In this document: one piece after another, positions 8,023 to 17,969 of the stretch
Layout: each line of letters begins with the position of its first letter
How positions within the stretch are numbered: position 1 is the stretch's first letter
NCBI RefSeq assembly: GCF_026153455.1
Contig: NZ_CP110629.1
Coordinates: 3,162,001-3,226,000, forward strand
Length of the DNA stretch: 64,000 nt
From: Marinimicrobium sp. C6131
GTDB lineage: Bacteria > Pseudomonadota > Gammaproteobacteria > Pseudomonadales > Cellvibrionaceae
Reading direction: 5' to 3'
Translations under genes and position numbers: made by a program
The notes under the pieces: model-generated
Told to the model about the DNA's origin: nothing
Seen by the model: only the letters and a program-made list of their open reading frames with translations
Database searches by the model: none

Positions 8023-9276
8023 TTACTCCGAGTCGGGGAGCACCTGCTCACCGCGCAACTGGTCATCAATGGTTTCCCGGGCACGCACCAGGTGCGCGCG
8101 ATCGCCGTCCACCAGCACTTCCGCCGGCCGGCCCCTGCTGTTGTAGTTGGAGCTCATCCCGAAGCCGTAGGCCCCGGCGGAGAGCATGGCCAGCACGTCA
8201 CCGGCCTGCAGCGCGAGCGAGCGGTCTTTGCCCAGAAAGTCCCCAGTTTCGCACACCGGGCCGACCAGGTCCCAGGTTTTTACCTCACCCCCATGCTCCC
8301 GCACCGGCACAATGTTCTGCCACGCCTGGTACAGGGAAGGACGGATGTTGTCGTTCATGGCCCCGTCAATGATGGCAAAGTTCTTGTGCTCGGTGGGCTT
8401 GAGGTAGAGCACCCGGGTCAGCATGACGCCGGCATTGGCGGCAATGGAGCGGCCCGGTTCAAACATCAGGCTGAGTTTGCGATCGCCGAGTCTGGCCTTG
8501 ATCGCGTCCATATAGTCACTGACCGGCGGTGGGGATTCGTCCCGATAGGTCACTCCCAGGCCACCGCCCAAGTCCAGATGATGGATGTGGATGCCTTCAC
8601 CCGCCAGCTCGTCGACCAGCACCAACAGGCGATCCAGCGCGTCCATAAACGGGGCGAGCTGAGTCAGCTGGGAGCCGATGTGGCAGTCCAGCCCCTGCAC
8701 GGACAACCCGGGCAGCTCTGCGGCGCGACGGTAGACCGCCGGAGCGCGCTCAATATCGATGCCGAACTTGTTTTCTTTCAGCCCGGTGGAGATATAGGGG
8801 TGAGTCTGGGCGTCCACATCCGGGTTGACCCGCAGGGAGATATTGGCGGTTTTGCCAAGCTCACTGGCCACCTGTGAGAGCTGCTCCAGCTCCGCCTCGG
8901 ATTCGACATTGAAGCAGAAGATCCCGGCGTTGAGCGCCCGGGTCATTTCCTCGCGGGTTTTACCCACCCCGGAGAACACCACCCGCCTGGGGTCGCCACC
9001 GGCGCGCAGAACCCGCTCCAGCTCGCCACCGGAGACAATATCGAACCCGGCGCCCAATCGGGCCAGCAGGTTCAGCACCGCCAGGTTGGAGTTGGCCTTG
9101 ATGGCATAGCACACCATACCCGGGTGATCACCCAGGGCCTGGGCGTAGGCCAGGTAGTGCCGGGTAAAGGCGGCGCGGCTGTAGACGTAGGTGGGCGTGC
9201 CGAACTGCTCGGCGATGCGGGCCAGGGGGACGTCTTCCACAAACAGTTCGCCGTCACGGCGTTCAAAAGGCTGCAT
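8023..9276 (-). CDS. lysA: diaminopimelate decarboxylase
   Basis: LysA is the PLP enzyme that makes L-lysine from meso-diaminopimelate. The PLP lysine lies in CYAIKANSN (K60 from the chosen start). Other family motifs are the glycine loop HLDLGGGLG, EPGRSIAANAG for phosphate binding, CETGDFLG around the catalytic Cys, and a C-terminal GAYGFGMSSNYN. The ATG at 9276 is preferred (MQPFERRDGELF matches family N-termini); a TTG 12 bp upstream is in frame. It follows lptM by about 20 bp, the arrangement commonly seen in gammaproteobacteria. Confidence 0.97.
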   Translation of the reverse strand: MQPFERRDGELFVEDVPLARIAEQFGTPTYVYSRAAFTRHYLAYAQALGDHPGMVCYAIKANSNLAVLNLLARLGAGFDIVSGGELERVLRAGGDPRRVVFSGVGKTREEMTRALNAGIFCFNVESEAELEQLSQVASELGKTANISLRVNPDVDAQTHPYISTGLKENKFGIDIERAPAVYRRAAELPGLSVQGLDCHIGSQLTQLAPFMDALDRLLVLVDELAGEGIHIHHLDLGGGLGVTYRDESPPPVSDYMDAIKARLGDRKLSLMFEPGRSIAANAGVMLTRVLYLKPTEHKNFAIIDGAMNDNIRPSLYQAWQNIVPVREHGGEVKTWDLVGPVCETGDFLGKDRSLALQAGDVLAMLSAGAYGFGMSSNYNSRGRPAEVLVDGDRAHLVRARETIDDQLRGEQVLPDSE

Positions 9277-9296
9277 ATCGGGTCTCAAATCGGGGG

Positions 9297-9452
9297 TTAT
9301 TCGCTCTGGCTGCCTTCCGGCGCGGGTTGCTCGTTCCGGGGTTCACCGGAGTCGGCATCTTCGGGCAAGTAGAGGGGGCCTTTCTGACCACAGGCTGCCA
9401 GCCATAAGGTGGACAGCAATACCGCACTCAAGGTGGCGTAACGGGGGGTCAT
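9297..9452 (-). CDS. lptM: LptM-like small lipoprotein (YifL family)
   Basis: The 51-residue lipoprotein has a signal peptide, lipobox LAAC and the diagnostic GQKGPLYLPED right after the Cys. LptM (YifL) of E. coli binds the LptD-LptE translocon and helps its oxidative maturation at the outer membrane. The ATG at 9452 is chosen over upstream in-frame starts because AGGAG precedes it at the right distance and the signal peptide then begins at once. It is the first gene of the lptM-lysA-dapF-DUF484 run. The tail is acidic and Pro/Glu-rich, as is common. Confidence 0.92.
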   Translation of the reverse strand: MTPRYATLSAVLLSTLWLAACGQKGPLYLPEDADSGEPRNEQPAPEGSQSE

Positions 9453-9538
9453 GGGCACTCCTGCAGGGCTCGGGCGAAACAAGGCGGGCAGTATAACCCC
9501 GGGGTAGTCGGGGCTCAACAAAGCCCCCCAACGGGGGG

Positions 9539-10543
9539 TCAGGGTGCCGGGAAGATTTTGTCGAGTTTGGCCGCATAGCGCTCGAAGGCTTCGAACTGCG
9601 GCATGTGCCCAATACCGTCCAGCTCGTGGAGGGTGGCGTCCGGGATTGTGTCCGCCGCCGACTTACCCAATCGGTCGTAACGCCCCAGCTCATAGTCCAC
9701 ACCCGGTTTTTTCCACCCGCGCCCGGGGCCGGTGGTATCGCGAGTACCAATGATCAGGTGAGTGGGTACGGCAATCTGGTCAAATTCGTTGACCACCGCC
9801 CCGGTGAAAATCAGGTCGTAAGTGAGGGCATTGTTCCAGGCAATACGCTCCCAGTTCGGCCCATTGAGCCAACCAGCGTGTATCTGGATAAGCGCCTCGT
9901 AGGCATCGGACCACTTGCCATCGTAATAATGTTTGCGCTGATAGGCCCGAACCTGGTCGATGGTCTTGTCCTGCTCATTGGCGTAAAAAAATGCCGGATC
10001 CCGATATTCAACGTAGCGCAGATAATCCTCCAGACCAACCGGATTGACCAGGACGAGTTGTTCGGCGCTGTCGGGGTATTGGAGTGCAAAGCGGATGGCC
10101 AGCATGCCGCCCATGGAGTGGCCCATCACCACAAGCTGTTCCAGTTCGAGCGAGTCTGCCAGCTCGCGAGTGTTGGCCGCCAGAGCTTCGAAGGAGAACT
10201 GGTAGTGCTCGGGTTTGGAGGATTTCCCAAAACCAACCTGGTCCGGCATCAGTACCCCGTAACCTTTTTTCTGTAGATGACGGGCGGTTCTTTCCCAATA
10301 GTCGGCGGCGAAATTTTTCCCGTGTAACAGCAACACCGTAGGCCGGTCCGGTTCCCCCGGTAAATGCATGTAGGCCATTTCCAGTCGCTGGCGCTGGCTG
10401 TCAAAGGCGAAGGTGTGAACCTCGAAGGGGTAGGGGTAGCCGGTCAGCCGGGCATCGTATGCCGGGGCCTGATCGTCGGCCAGGGCATGGCCGGCCGCCG
10501 TAATGACTATGGCGGTAATCAGGCAATGGATCCAGCGGTACAT
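9539..10543 (-). CDS. secreted alpha/beta hydrolase
   Basis: The 334-residue protein has a signal peptide (MYRWIHCLITAIVITAAGHALA). The hydrolase fold shows the oxyanion motif LLLHGKNF, the nucleophile elbow GHSMGG, the acid in IIGTRDTT and the His in GIGHMPQFE. It is therefore likely an active periplasmic esterase or related hydrolase; the substrate is unknown. The ATG at 10543 is chosen because AAGGAG precedes it and it starts the signal peptide; an in-frame extension to 10681 is not credible. It is transcribed in the same direction as the lptM run 90 bp downstream. Confidence 0.9.
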   Translation of the reverse strand: MYRWIHCLITAIVITAAGHALADDQAPAYDARLTGYPYPFEVHTFAFDSQRQRLEMAYMHLPGEPDRPTVLLLHGKNFAADYWERTARHLQKKGYGVLMPDQVGFGKSSKPEHYQFSFEALAANTRELADSLELEQLVVMGHSMGGMLAIRFALQYPDSAEQLVLVNPVGLEDYLRYVEYRDPAFFYANEQDKTIDQVRAYQRKHYYDGKWSDAYEALIQIHAGWLNGPNWERIAWNNALTYDLIFTGAVVNEFDQIAVPTHLIIGTRDTTGPGRGWKKPGVDYELGRYDRLGKSAADTIPDATLHELDGIGHMPQFEAFERYAAKLDKIFPAP

Positions 10544-10604
10544 GAGGCGACTCCTTGAAGGCCGGGGTGAAGCTATGACCTTAAAGGGATTCGGGAGAGG
10601 GAGC

Positions 10605-10645
10605 AACGGTGGATGACGGGCTATCGTCCTTATCCATCCACCGTT
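10605..10645. repeat. large palindrome, possible terminator of the GMC operon
   Basis: Outer arms AACGGTGGAT (10605-10614) and ATCCACCGTT (10636-10645) match perfectly. Inside, GACG (10615-10618) and CGTC (10626-10629) pair as well. It lies 14 bp past the stop of the gluconate-dehydrogenase-type small subunit and before the hydrolase gene, so it could end the GMC operon transcript, although no T-run follows. It resembles the REP-like copy at 6437 (GGTGGAT versus GGCGGAT). Confidence 0.5.
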
Positions 10646-10658
10646 ACCTGACCCTGAA

Positions 10659-11222
10659 TCAGGTCGCCCAGGCCCGATCACCTTCCTCGTAAGGCATGCA
10701 ACCGTCGTAGCGGCCCGGAATGGCGATGTAGCGCAGCACCTGGGTGGCCCCCACCTGGGAGGTGAAGAAACCGAACAGGGTCAGCTGCTTCATCATGGTG
10801 AAGTAGTGCGGCGGGGTGGTGCCGGCGGCGGCCACCGCTTTGGCCTCGGCATCCAGCGCCCGGATGAATTCGGTGCGCTGCTCGCCGCTCAGGTTCATGA
10901 AGTCGCGGCCGTACTGCTCGTTGGCCGCGGCGTTCAATTGATCCATGCCGCTGTGGAAGATCGCCTGCTCGGCCTCGGTGTAGCAGTCCCGGACAAACAC
11001 GGTCATGAACTGGCCCACTTCGGCGTCTTTGGCCCCCGGAGTGTCGGTGCGCGGCAGGATGGTTTCCGCCACTTCATCGAGCAGGAACACGTCCTGTTCG
11101 GTGAAGCTCAGGCTCGGGGCCGCCTCCTCTTTGGAGGCGCAGCCGGCAAGGACCCCGGTACTGCCGATCATGGCGGTACCGGTGGCGGCGGTGATCAGTT
11201 TGAGGAGTTCACGTCGATTCAT
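10659..11222 (-). CDS. gluconate 2-dehydrogenase subunit 3 family protein, Tat lipoprotein
   Basis: The 187-residue product begins MNRRELLKLI, a twin-arginine-like export signal, with a lipobox-like LAGC at about residue 28, so it is probably a Tat-exported lipoprotein. The body (FLLDEVAETILPRTDTPGA, VGQFM) matches the small subunit (subunit 3) that helps fold or export membrane-bound GMC-type sugar dehydrogenases. The ATG overlaps the TGA of the GMC gene (TGATG), a sign of coupled translation and a 1:1 complex. A GTG one codon upstream is also possible. Confidence 0.9.
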   Translation of the reverse strand: MNRRELLKLITAATGTAMIGSTGVLAGCASKEEAAPSLSFTEQDVFLLDEVAETILPRTDTPGAKDAEVGQFMTVFVRDCYTEAEQAIFHSGMDQLNAAANEQYGRDFMNLSGEQRTEFIRALDAEAKAVAAAGTTPPHYFTMMKQLTLFGFFTSQVGATQVLRYIAIPGRYDGCMPYEEGDRAWAT

Positions 11223-12907
11223 CACAGATTCCCCTTCTTCAGTTCATTCACCGCGTGGTCCACGGCCCGGGCGGTCAGCGCCATATAGGTCAGGGACGGG
11301 TTCACACAGGAGGCGGAGGTCATGCAGGCGCCGTCGGTGACGTAGACGTTGGGTGCGTCCCACACCTGGTTGTGGGCGTTGAGCACCGAGGTTTTCGGAT
11401 CGCGGCCCATGCGGGCGGTGCCCATTTCGTGAATACCCATGCCCGGAGCATAGCCCCAATCGCCGCCCTGAACATTTTTCACGCCCGCGGCTTCAAGCAT
11501 GTCCACCGCGTCCTGAATCATGTCCTTACGCATTTTTTTCTCGTTGTCCTTGATCTCGACGTTCATTGCCAGCACCGGCAGACCCCAGGCGTCGGTGACG
11601 CTGTGGTTCAGAGAGATCCGGTTATCGTGGTAGGGCAGGATTTCGCCGAAGGCGGTCATGCCGATCGTCCAGGCACCCGGTTCGCTGAGTGTCTGCTTGA
11701 GATCGGCACCAATCTCCAGCTCGGCCACATCCCGATTCCAGTTCTGGCGACTGGCGGAACCCTGGTAACCAAAACCGCGCACGTAGTCGCGTCGATCATC
11801 GCCGACGTTGCGGAAGCGCGGCACATAGAAACCGGCGGGGCGTCGGCCGTAATAGTATTTGTCATCGTAGCCTTCCACTACGCCGCTGGCGCCGGCCCGG
11901 AAATGGTGGTCCATGACATTGTGGCCCAGCTCGCCGGAGCTGCTGCCCAGCCCGCCGTCCCAGACATCCCGGGCGGAGTTCATCAAAATCCAGGTGGAGT
12001 TGAAGGCCGAGGCGTTCAGGAACACCACATCCGCAGTGTACTCGTAGGTCTGGTTGTTTTCGGTGTCGATCACCTCCACGCCCTTGGCCCGCTTCTTGTC
12101 CTTGTCATAGAGGATTTCCTTCACCAGCGAGAAGGGCCGCAGGGTCAGGTTGCCGGTTTTCATGGCCGCCGGCAGGGTGGAAGACTGGGTGCTGAAGTAG
12201 GCGCCGAAGGGACAGCCCAGCCAGCACTTGTTGCGGTACTGGCAGTTGACTCGGCCCTGCTCGGGCTTGGGTTCGGTGATGTTGGCGGTGCGACTGTGGA
12301 TCATGTGCCGCTTGCCGCCGAATGCCTTCTCGATACGCGCCGCCACGTCTTTTTCCACACAGTTGAGCGGAATCGGGGGCAGGAACTGGCCATCGGGCAG
12401 GATATCCAGGCCCTCCCGGGTTCCGGCGATGCCGGCGAACTTCTCGACATAGTCGTACCAGGGGGCGATGTCGTTGTAGCGGATCGGCCAGTCGATCGCG
12501 ATGCCTTCTTTGGCATTGGCTTCAAAGTCCGCCGGCGCCAGGCGGTAGCTCTGGCGACCCCACAGCAGGGAGCGACCGCCCACGTGGTAGCCGCGGAACC
12601 AGTCGAAGCGCTTTTCTTCCACATAGGGGTTTTTCTGCTCATCCGCCCACATACCGAAGGTGGATTCGTTGAGCGGGTAGTCCCGGCTGAGGACCGGGTA
12701 ATTTTCGATCATTTCCTGGGTCGGCTTATCCCGGTGCGGATAGTCCCAGACTTCCTTGGTGGCGTTCTTGTAATCCTTGACGTGTTCGATATTCCGACCG
12801 CGCTCCAGCAGGAGCACTTTCAGGCCTTTTTCGGTCAGCTCTTTGGCGGCCCAGCCGCCGCTGATGCCGGAGCCGACCACAATTGCGTCGTAGTGGTTGT
12901 CTGCCAT
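11222..12907 (-). CDS. GMC family oxidoreductase (periplasmic sugar dehydrogenase type)
   Basis: The 561-residue FAD flavoenzyme has a Rossmann motif IVVGSGISGGWAAKEL at the N-terminus, LLERGRN, the flavin region GGRSLLWGRQSYR, GCPFGAYFSTQSS, and a C-terminal catalytic region (GMGIHEMGTARMG, then NPSLTYMALTARA). It lacks its own signal peptide; members paired with a Tat small subunit are thought to be carried out with it. It probably oxidises a sugar or sugar acid and passes electrons to a cytochrome; no cytochrome gene lies next to it, although haem proteins occur elsewhere in the window. The start ATG lies in the 200-bp gap after cyaA. Confidence 0.93.
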   Translation of the reverse strand: MADNHYDAIVVGSGISGGWAAKELTEKGLKVLLLERGRNIEHVKDYKNATKEVWDYPHRDKPTQEMIENYPVLSRDYPLNESTFGMWADEQKNPYVEEKRFDWFRGYHVGGRSLLWGRQSYRLAPADFEANAKEGIAIDWPIRYNDIAPWYDYVEKFAGIAGTREGLDILPDGQFLPPIPLNCVEKDVAARIEKAFGGKRHMIHSRTANITEPKPEQGRVNCQYRNKCWLGCPFGAYFSTQSSTLPAAMKTGNLTLRPFSLVKEILYDKDKKRAKGVEVIDTENNQTYEYTADVVFLNASAFNSTWILMNSARDVWDGGLGSSSGELGHNVMDHHFRAGASGVVEGYDDKYYYGRRPAGFYVPRFRNVGDDRRDYVRGFGYQGSASRQNWNRDVAELEIGADLKQTLSEPGAWTIGMTAFGEILPYHDNRISLNHSVTDAWGLPVLAMNVEIKDNEKKMRKDMIQDAVDMLEAAGVKNVQGGDWGYAPGMGIHEMGTARMGRDPKTSVLNAHNQVWDAPNVYVTDGACMTSASCVNPSLTYMALTARAVDHAVNELKKGNL

Positions 12908-13105
12908 AATTACATCTCTGTCTCGTTATATTATTGACCCGGCGGATCAAACATCGCTAATACGAATTGCCGATCTGAGCGATTCGGTGACTCTGCGTGA
13001 GTACCCCGCAGGGGAGGGCCGTCGTACTTGTATGACGAGCCCCCGCGTAGCCTACCCTGCGCCCGCGAAAATTTCCACGGGCCTCACGGTTCTTAACATA
13101 AACGT

Positions 13106-15964
13106 TTACAGATCCAGCAACGCCCCATTGAGCCGCTGCTCCAGTTGGGCCTTGATGTCCAGGTAGTGGCTGAGCTGAAGTCCCAGTTGCGGTGCCAGCA
13201 GATCCCGGCACTGGCTGAGATCCAGGTCGGTGATGTAGCAGGGATAGCGCTCTTTGGCACGACGCATGGACAGGATGTAGCGCGCCACTTCGATGAACAG
13301 CTCGTCCCCGTAATCCAGCGCGGAGAACTCCCGGTCATTGCAGTACACGGTGTACAGAATATCGCCATCTGGCGCCGGCTCGGCAATCACCTGAATGTTG
13401 GTGAAGGTCAACCGGCTGAGGTCTCCGGCACTGGCCCGCTCCTCCAGGTAGCCGCGTCCCTGGTCCACCCGGCCACACAACTCGAACAACCGGACCGGCG
13501 GATTGGGCGAATCGCCGCCCTGATCGGGGCTCGCGCTCTGGCGGGCCACGACGGAGCGCAGAAAATGATGCAGGGGCCGCAGTAGCGTGGTGTGGCTGAA
13601 AAACGATAGCCGGATCACCAGCAGAGATCCCAGCTCATCAATCAGCGTCACCTCGGCCTCCTCTCCCTGCACCTGATAAAACAGATAGACCCCCGGCTCG
13701 CGAGCCTGGTCGGCCATCAATTTCAGAGGACGATTTTTCAGCGCGTGCCGATCGACCACGATGGGGCTGTATTCCAGTTGCGCGTTGGTCAGCCTGTCGA
13801 TCAGGGCATCGTAGCTGCCATAGCGGGTGACGTGGGGTTGCTGCTGCAGAAACTGGATCAGCACATAGCCTTCGGCGGTCTCCAGCACATAGCGGCTACT
13901 GGCCGGACGGGTGCCGGAGTAATAACAGCCGACCAGGTCTTGCCATAGCTCTTCCAGACGCTGAACCACCAGACTCCCCTGTGAGCCCAGACAACGGATC
14001 GTCACCTCCGGCGGAGCCAGCCCCCGCCCCGGAGGCGCCAGACGCAGGTAGTACTGAAGGCCGTTGATCAGCGCATCGGCGTCATAGTGACGGCACAACA
14101 CCTCGCGCCAGCTATTGATCTGGACCAGATCCAGGGTCAGCACCAGATTGTCGCGCAGGCCGCTGAAATCAAGCGCATCCCGTTGGGCGCTGAGCATCTG
14201 CAGGCCCCGTTCGTGAAGATTGGCCTGGGGTTCGACGCCCAGATTGAACAGCAACAGCAGGCGTTCCGCGCGAGCGGCCCGCTGAAAAGGCTCGTGGGCC
14301 CGGGTCACCAGCGGCAATGGCAGCCACTGATGCAGCCATTGCCAGAGCTGCTGGCGCTGGGGGGCCGTCAGGCTGATCCGCTCGCCCTGCACATCAAACC
14401 AGGCACCGGCGCCGAGCACGCCATTGCCATAGGTCCACAGCAGCAGCTCCCCCAGATAGCGCGCCCGTTTGAGCGGCGCACCGTCCGGCTGGCCTTCACG
14501 GCTGCGAAACACGGCCCAGAAGCGGGATCCTTCGGGGGTTGCCTCAGGCTCTTCGACAAAGATCAGCGCCGGCTCGGCGATGTCCTGGGAGATATCGGGG
14601 TTGAGCCATTCCACCTTGCCCGCCTTGCGCTCAAACGCCGCGTGCAACTTGCGCCCCAACACCATCAATTCATCGTCGCTGATTCGGGTTTCGGAGGACT
14701 CCTTGCTGATGGCATTGATCAGTCGGTAACTGGCACTGAGTTCCGCGACCAACTGGCGTCGCTCCTCCATCACATCCGGCACCTTCCAGTGTCGACGCTG
14801 ATCCAGCCGCTCCAGTTCGGTGCGGCTCCATCCCCACTCTGCCACCATTTGCTCGAGCTGCTCCCGCTGCCAGGATTTGCGCCCGCTACGGGGCGGGCGC
14901 GTCAGCGGTTTGTCCACTTTGAAATACAGGCAGCGCCGGGCCAGGTTGAGGCGCTCTTGCGCACCACCCGCTTCGGTCAGGTACTGCTCCAGGCGCCGAT
15001 AGATCATCACATAGGCATCGAGGCGGTCCGGATGAGGGGTGTGCTGATAGACCGCCTCCTTGAAGGCAAGCGCCAGCGGGCGCCGGTCCCGCCCACGCAG
15101 GTAGGCCTCCAGAAGCATCAGTTTCAACACCGATTTGTGGGGGGATTCAATGCCTTTATACAGATGCCAGATGCCCGCACCCACAAATTCATCGGTGGGA
15201 ATGTCCGGCAGGCCACCGAAGTCGATCACCTCATCGGCTCGCAGGAACCGCTGCCCGAGCAGAGTCTGGGTATAGGCGGTGTACTCGCGCTCACAGGCAC
15301 TCGGGACAAACCACCACAGAGGCAGTTTGCCCCCCAACCACAGGGCGGTACGGTAGAACTCATCCAGCAAGAGAAACCGTTGGGCTGAGCCACTGCCTTC
15401 GGTGCTGAGCTGACCGAGTTGACCCGTGCGGAACGGGTCGGGCTCCATCAGAAAAAAGTGTACCTCCAGGCGTACCTGCTGTTCCGCCCAGAGAGACAGC
15501 TGGCGACACTTGCGCCGGAGCTGATCGCGCGCCTCTCGCTCCAGGCCCGGTCGGTGGCACACCCAGACGTCCAGGTCGCTGCCTTCGCTTTGGGCGATGG
15601 TACCGACGCTGCCCATGACAAAGAGCGCATCAATGTCACAGGTATGAGCGCTGACATCCCGCTGATAATGAAAACTGCGGGTCAGCCCGCGCGCGCGGCG
15701 CACCTGATCCCGCTCGGGTTCATAGTGACTCAGACCGGCGGGGGTGGCGCCCGAGACGTAGCCGGGGAGCATGGGGTGATTGACGTGAAACAGCAGGGGC
15801 AACAGAACGACCAGATCCTGCTGTCGGTCGCTCAGTCCTTCGAGCATGCGTTGATGGCGCGCCCGATTGAGATCGAGAAAGCGCTGTCTGAGCCGTTTGA
15901 GCTGTTTCCGGTCGAGCCCGCCATCGCTATGATCAAGCTCAATGACGTCTGAGCGTAGGCCCAT
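13106..15964 (-). CDS. cyaA: class I adenylate cyclase
   Basis: CyaA makes cAMP, the ligand of CRP/Vfr. The 952-residue product is of class I: the nucleotidyltransferase signature GSVGTIAQSEGSDLDVW lies at about residues 118-134, and the N-terminal catalytic half is followed by a long regulatory C-terminal half, as in the enterobacterial and pseudomonad enzymes. The ATG at 15964 overlaps the TGA of the upstream hybrid kinase gene (TGATG); a GTG one codon upstream is possible. Such coupling suggests that the kinase and the cyclase are made together, which is unusual enough to note. Confidence 0.95.
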   Translation of the reverse strand: MGLRSDVIELDHSDGGLDRKQLKRLRQRFLDLNRARHQRMLEGLSDRQQDLVVLLPLLFHVNHPMLPGYVSGATPAGLSHYEPERDQVRRARGLTRSFHYQRDVSAHTCDIDALFVMGSVGTIAQSEGSDLDVWVCHRPGLEREARDQLRRKCRQLSLWAEQQVRLEVHFFLMEPDPFRTGQLGQLSTEGSGSAQRFLLLDEFYRTALWLGGKLPLWWFVPSACEREYTAYTQTLLGQRFLRADEVIDFGGLPDIPTDEFVGAGIWHLYKGIESPHKSVLKLMLLEAYLRGRDRRPLALAFKEAVYQHTPHPDRLDAYVMIYRRLEQYLTEAGGAQERLNLARRCLYFKVDKPLTRPPRSGRKSWQREQLEQMVAEWGWSRTELERLDQRRHWKVPDVMEERRQLVAELSASYRLINAISKESSETRISDDELMVLGRKLHAAFERKAGKVEWLNPDISQDIAEPALIFVEEPEATPEGSRFWAVFRSREGQPDGAPLKRARYLGELLLWTYGNGVLGAGAWFDVQGERISLTAPQRQQLWQWLHQWLPLPLVTRAHEPFQRAARAERLLLLFNLGVEPQANLHERGLQMLSAQRDALDFSGLRDNLVLTLDLVQINSWREVLCRHYDADALINGLQYYLRLAPPGRGLAPPEVTIRCLGSQGSLVVQRLEELWQDLVGCYYSGTRPASSRYVLETAEGYVLIQFLQQQPHVTRYGSYDALIDRLTNAQLEYSPIVVDRHALKNRPLKLMADQAREPGVYLFYQVQGEEAEVTLIDELGSLLVIRLSFFSHTTLLRPLHHFLRSVVARQSASPDQGGDSPNPPVRLFELCGRVDQGRGYLEERASAGDLSRLTFTNIQVIAEPAPDGDILYTVYCNDREFSALDYGDELFIEVARYILSMRRAKERYPCYITDLDLSQCRDLLAPQLGLQLSHYLDIKAQLEQRLNGALLDL

Positions 15965-17718
15965 CACTTTCCCTGGGGTGTGGTTGCCGCCTGAACCACC
16001 TCGAACAGGGTCTGGTAGAGCAGGGCCGGTTTGATGGGTTTACTGATGTAATCGTTCATGCCCTCGGCCAGGCAGCGTTCGCGGTCGCCCCGCAGTGCCT
16101 GGGCGGTCAGGGCCACAATGGGGATGTCCGGCCTCTGATCGCCGGCGCGAATCCGTCGGGTCGCTTCATAGCCATCCATTTCCGGCATTTCCAGGTCCAT
16201 CAAGATGACATCAAAATAATCGACGTCCCGATAAAAGTGATCCAGGGCCTCTCGCCCGGTCGCCGCCAACGTGACCTCGACGCCACGCTTGCGCAGAATG
16301 CCCTGGGCAACCTGCTGGTTCACTCGATTGTCCTCCGCCAGCAACACTTTCAGCCCATCCAGCGAAACCTCGGCAGCGGACGCTGCCGCCTCGGCCCGAT
16401 CGTCCAGACGACCGCTGAATAATTGACTCAGGGCATCGAACAGGCGCGACTCGCTGACCGGTTTATTCAGGAATCCGTCGACCAACTCGGCGTTCTGCTC
16501 GCCGTCAAAGATTTCATCGCGATGATAAGATGAGATCAGCAGGACCTGCGGTGTGTGGACCAGCGCGGGGTCGGACTTGAGTGCTTCGGTGGCTTCCAGG
16601 CCGTTAACCAGCGGCATCTGATAATCCATCAGCACCAGGTCGTAAGGTCGGCCGGCCCGCTCGGCCGTGCGCAGTTGCTGGATCGCTTCGTCGGCGGACG
16701 CGGCGCAGTCGGCGCGAAGCTGCATACTGTGCAGGGTTCGCGCAATGATCTCCCGAGCCAGAGCGTTATCGTCGACGATCAGGGCGCGAAGGTGCTCGAA
16801 CTGGTCGGGGCGTTCTTTCAGTGTCCGGGCCCCGATCTGGCTGTGTTCAAACCAGGCGGTAAAGCTGATCCGGCAGCCCCGGCCCGGCTCGGTATGAATG
16901 TCCAACCGGCCCTGCATGAGCTTGATCAGGTGATAACAGATGGTCAACCCGGTGCTGGTGGCCAGACCCACTTGCCGGGGAAAGTCGCCCCGGGCCATGG
17001 CCTCGAAACTCGCTTCCAGCGCCGCCACCTGTTCCGGGCTCATCCCCACACCGAAATCGGTGATGCAGAATTTGAGCTCAACCCCCTCTGGAGCCGCTTT
17101 GATCTGGCGGACGCTGAGCAATACCTGATCACTGGTGGAGTACTGCATGGCGTTATTGACCAGATGGCTCAGTATCTGACTCAGGCGGGCGGTATCGCCC
17201 CTGAGAAAGCGGGGCACGTCCGGGTGAAGGTCATAGGTGATATCCACCTGCCGGTGGATGGCGCTGACCTCGAATAACCGGGCCAGCTTTTCGAACACCT
17301 GCTCCAGATCGAAATGAGCGGATTCCAGCACGATTTTGCCGGTTTCAATCTTGGAAAAATCGAGCACCTGATTGATGATATGAAGCAGCGAGTCGGCCGC
17401 CGCGCCCATGCTGTCCAGATAGCTGCGCTGCTGGTCATCCAGCGGCGTATCGCCCAGCAAGTGGCCCAGACCGATGATGGCGTTCATGGGTGTGCGGATT
17501 TCGTGGCTCATGCGGGCCAGAAACTCACTTTTGGTGCGGTTGGCCAGGTCAGCCTGGGTCTTGGCGGCAATCAGGGCGTCCTGGGCGCTGGAGAGCATAT
17601 CCGGTGCCTGCGAGCGAGCACCGTCGGGCTCTGAGGAAGCCACTCGGGCTTTCAGCTCTGCCAGTTCCTTCTCCAGCGCGCGGATGCGCTGTTGCACAGA
17701 GGGGTCATGTGTCGCCAT
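15964..17718 (-). CDS. hybrid sensor histidine kinase with two receiver domains
   Basis: The 584-residue protein has no membrane segment. Its order is a coiled-coil start ([18 protein letters not shown]), a HisKA domain with the phospho-His in [18 protein letters not shown] (about residue 72), an HATPase_c domain, and two receiver domains ([11 protein letters not shown] with [19 protein letters not shown] with [11 protein letters not shown]). In the ATPase, the G1-type box DFGVGM is present, but the second glycine box reads [10 protein letters not shown] instead of GTGLGLAI, and the intervening lid is unusual, so ATP binding may be weakened. The ATG at 17718 is preferred over a TTG at 17724. 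The stop overlaps the cyaA start. Confidence 0.92.
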   Translation of the reverse strand: MATHDPSVQQRIRALEKELAELKARVASSEPDGARSQAPDMLSSAQDALIAAKTQADLANRTKSEFLARMSHEIRTPMNAIIGLGHLLGDTPLDDQQRSYLDSMGAAADSLLHIINQVLDFSKIETGKIVLESAHFDLEQVFEKLARLFEVSAIHRQVDITYDLHPDVPRFLRGDTARLSQILSHLVNNAMQYSTSDQVLLSVRQIKAAPEGVELKFCITDFGVGMSPEQVAALEASFEAMARGDFPRQVGLATSTGLTICYHLIKLMQGRLDIHTEPGRGCRISFTAWFEHSQIGARTLKERPDQFEHLRALIVDDNALAREIIARTLHSMQLRADCAASADEAIQQLRTAERAGRPYDLVLMDYQMPLVNGLEATEALKSDPALVHTPQVLLISSYHRDEIFDGEQNAELVDGFLNKPVSESRLFDALSQLFSGRLDDRAEAAASAAEVSLDGLKVLLAEDNRVNQQVAQGILRKRGVEVTLAATGREALDHFYRDVDYFDVILMDLEMPEMDGYEATRRIRAGDQRPDIPIVALTAQALRGDRERCLAEGMNDYISKPIKPALLYQTLFEVVQAATTPQGK

Positions 17719-17903
17719 TACCAAGGCACCGCTGGCTATTATCGGATAGGGCGGCGCCAGCGCCTGCGCGCTTCAGACGGCCCGAAGCGCCTACAGGGTA
17801 TATACTTCGAGAGCCGTCGGCGGTCTGCTGTCGCCCGAAAAGCCCGCCCAGACTACGCTGGAAACGGGACCACAGCCTCTAAGGCTAGTGCATTTTTGAC
17901 GCT

Positions 17904-17969
17904 ATGCCAAAGAAAAAATCAATGTCCGGTTATCACCACTCAAAGAGGCCCGTCTTGCCCGATATCCGA
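17904..17969 (+). pseudogene. 5' fragment of the interrupted DASS transporter gene
   Basis: An ATG at 17904 opens a frame beginning MPKKKSMSGYHH and ending PDIR at 17969, right where the insertion sequence begins. Joining it to position 19738 continues in frame as LTAQGKWLSLLLG, the first membrane helix of the transporter. The basic N-terminus fits a cytoplasmic start. A second ATG (17922) could be the real start. With the element in place, the frame runs about nine more codons into it and stops. This is inferred from frame continuity and matching transporter character; the unbroken gene in a relative would prove it. Confidence 0.65.

Noticed and set aside
7081..8877. Long open frame on the plus strand opposite lysA and dapF
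   Set aside because: It is antisense to two clearly recognised genes with catalytic residues; the long frame comes from high G+C at codon position 3.
11255..12937. 560-codon open frame on the plus strand opposite the GMC oxidoreductase
   Set aside because: The product has no recognisable domain, and the minus-strand flavoprotein has all family motifs.
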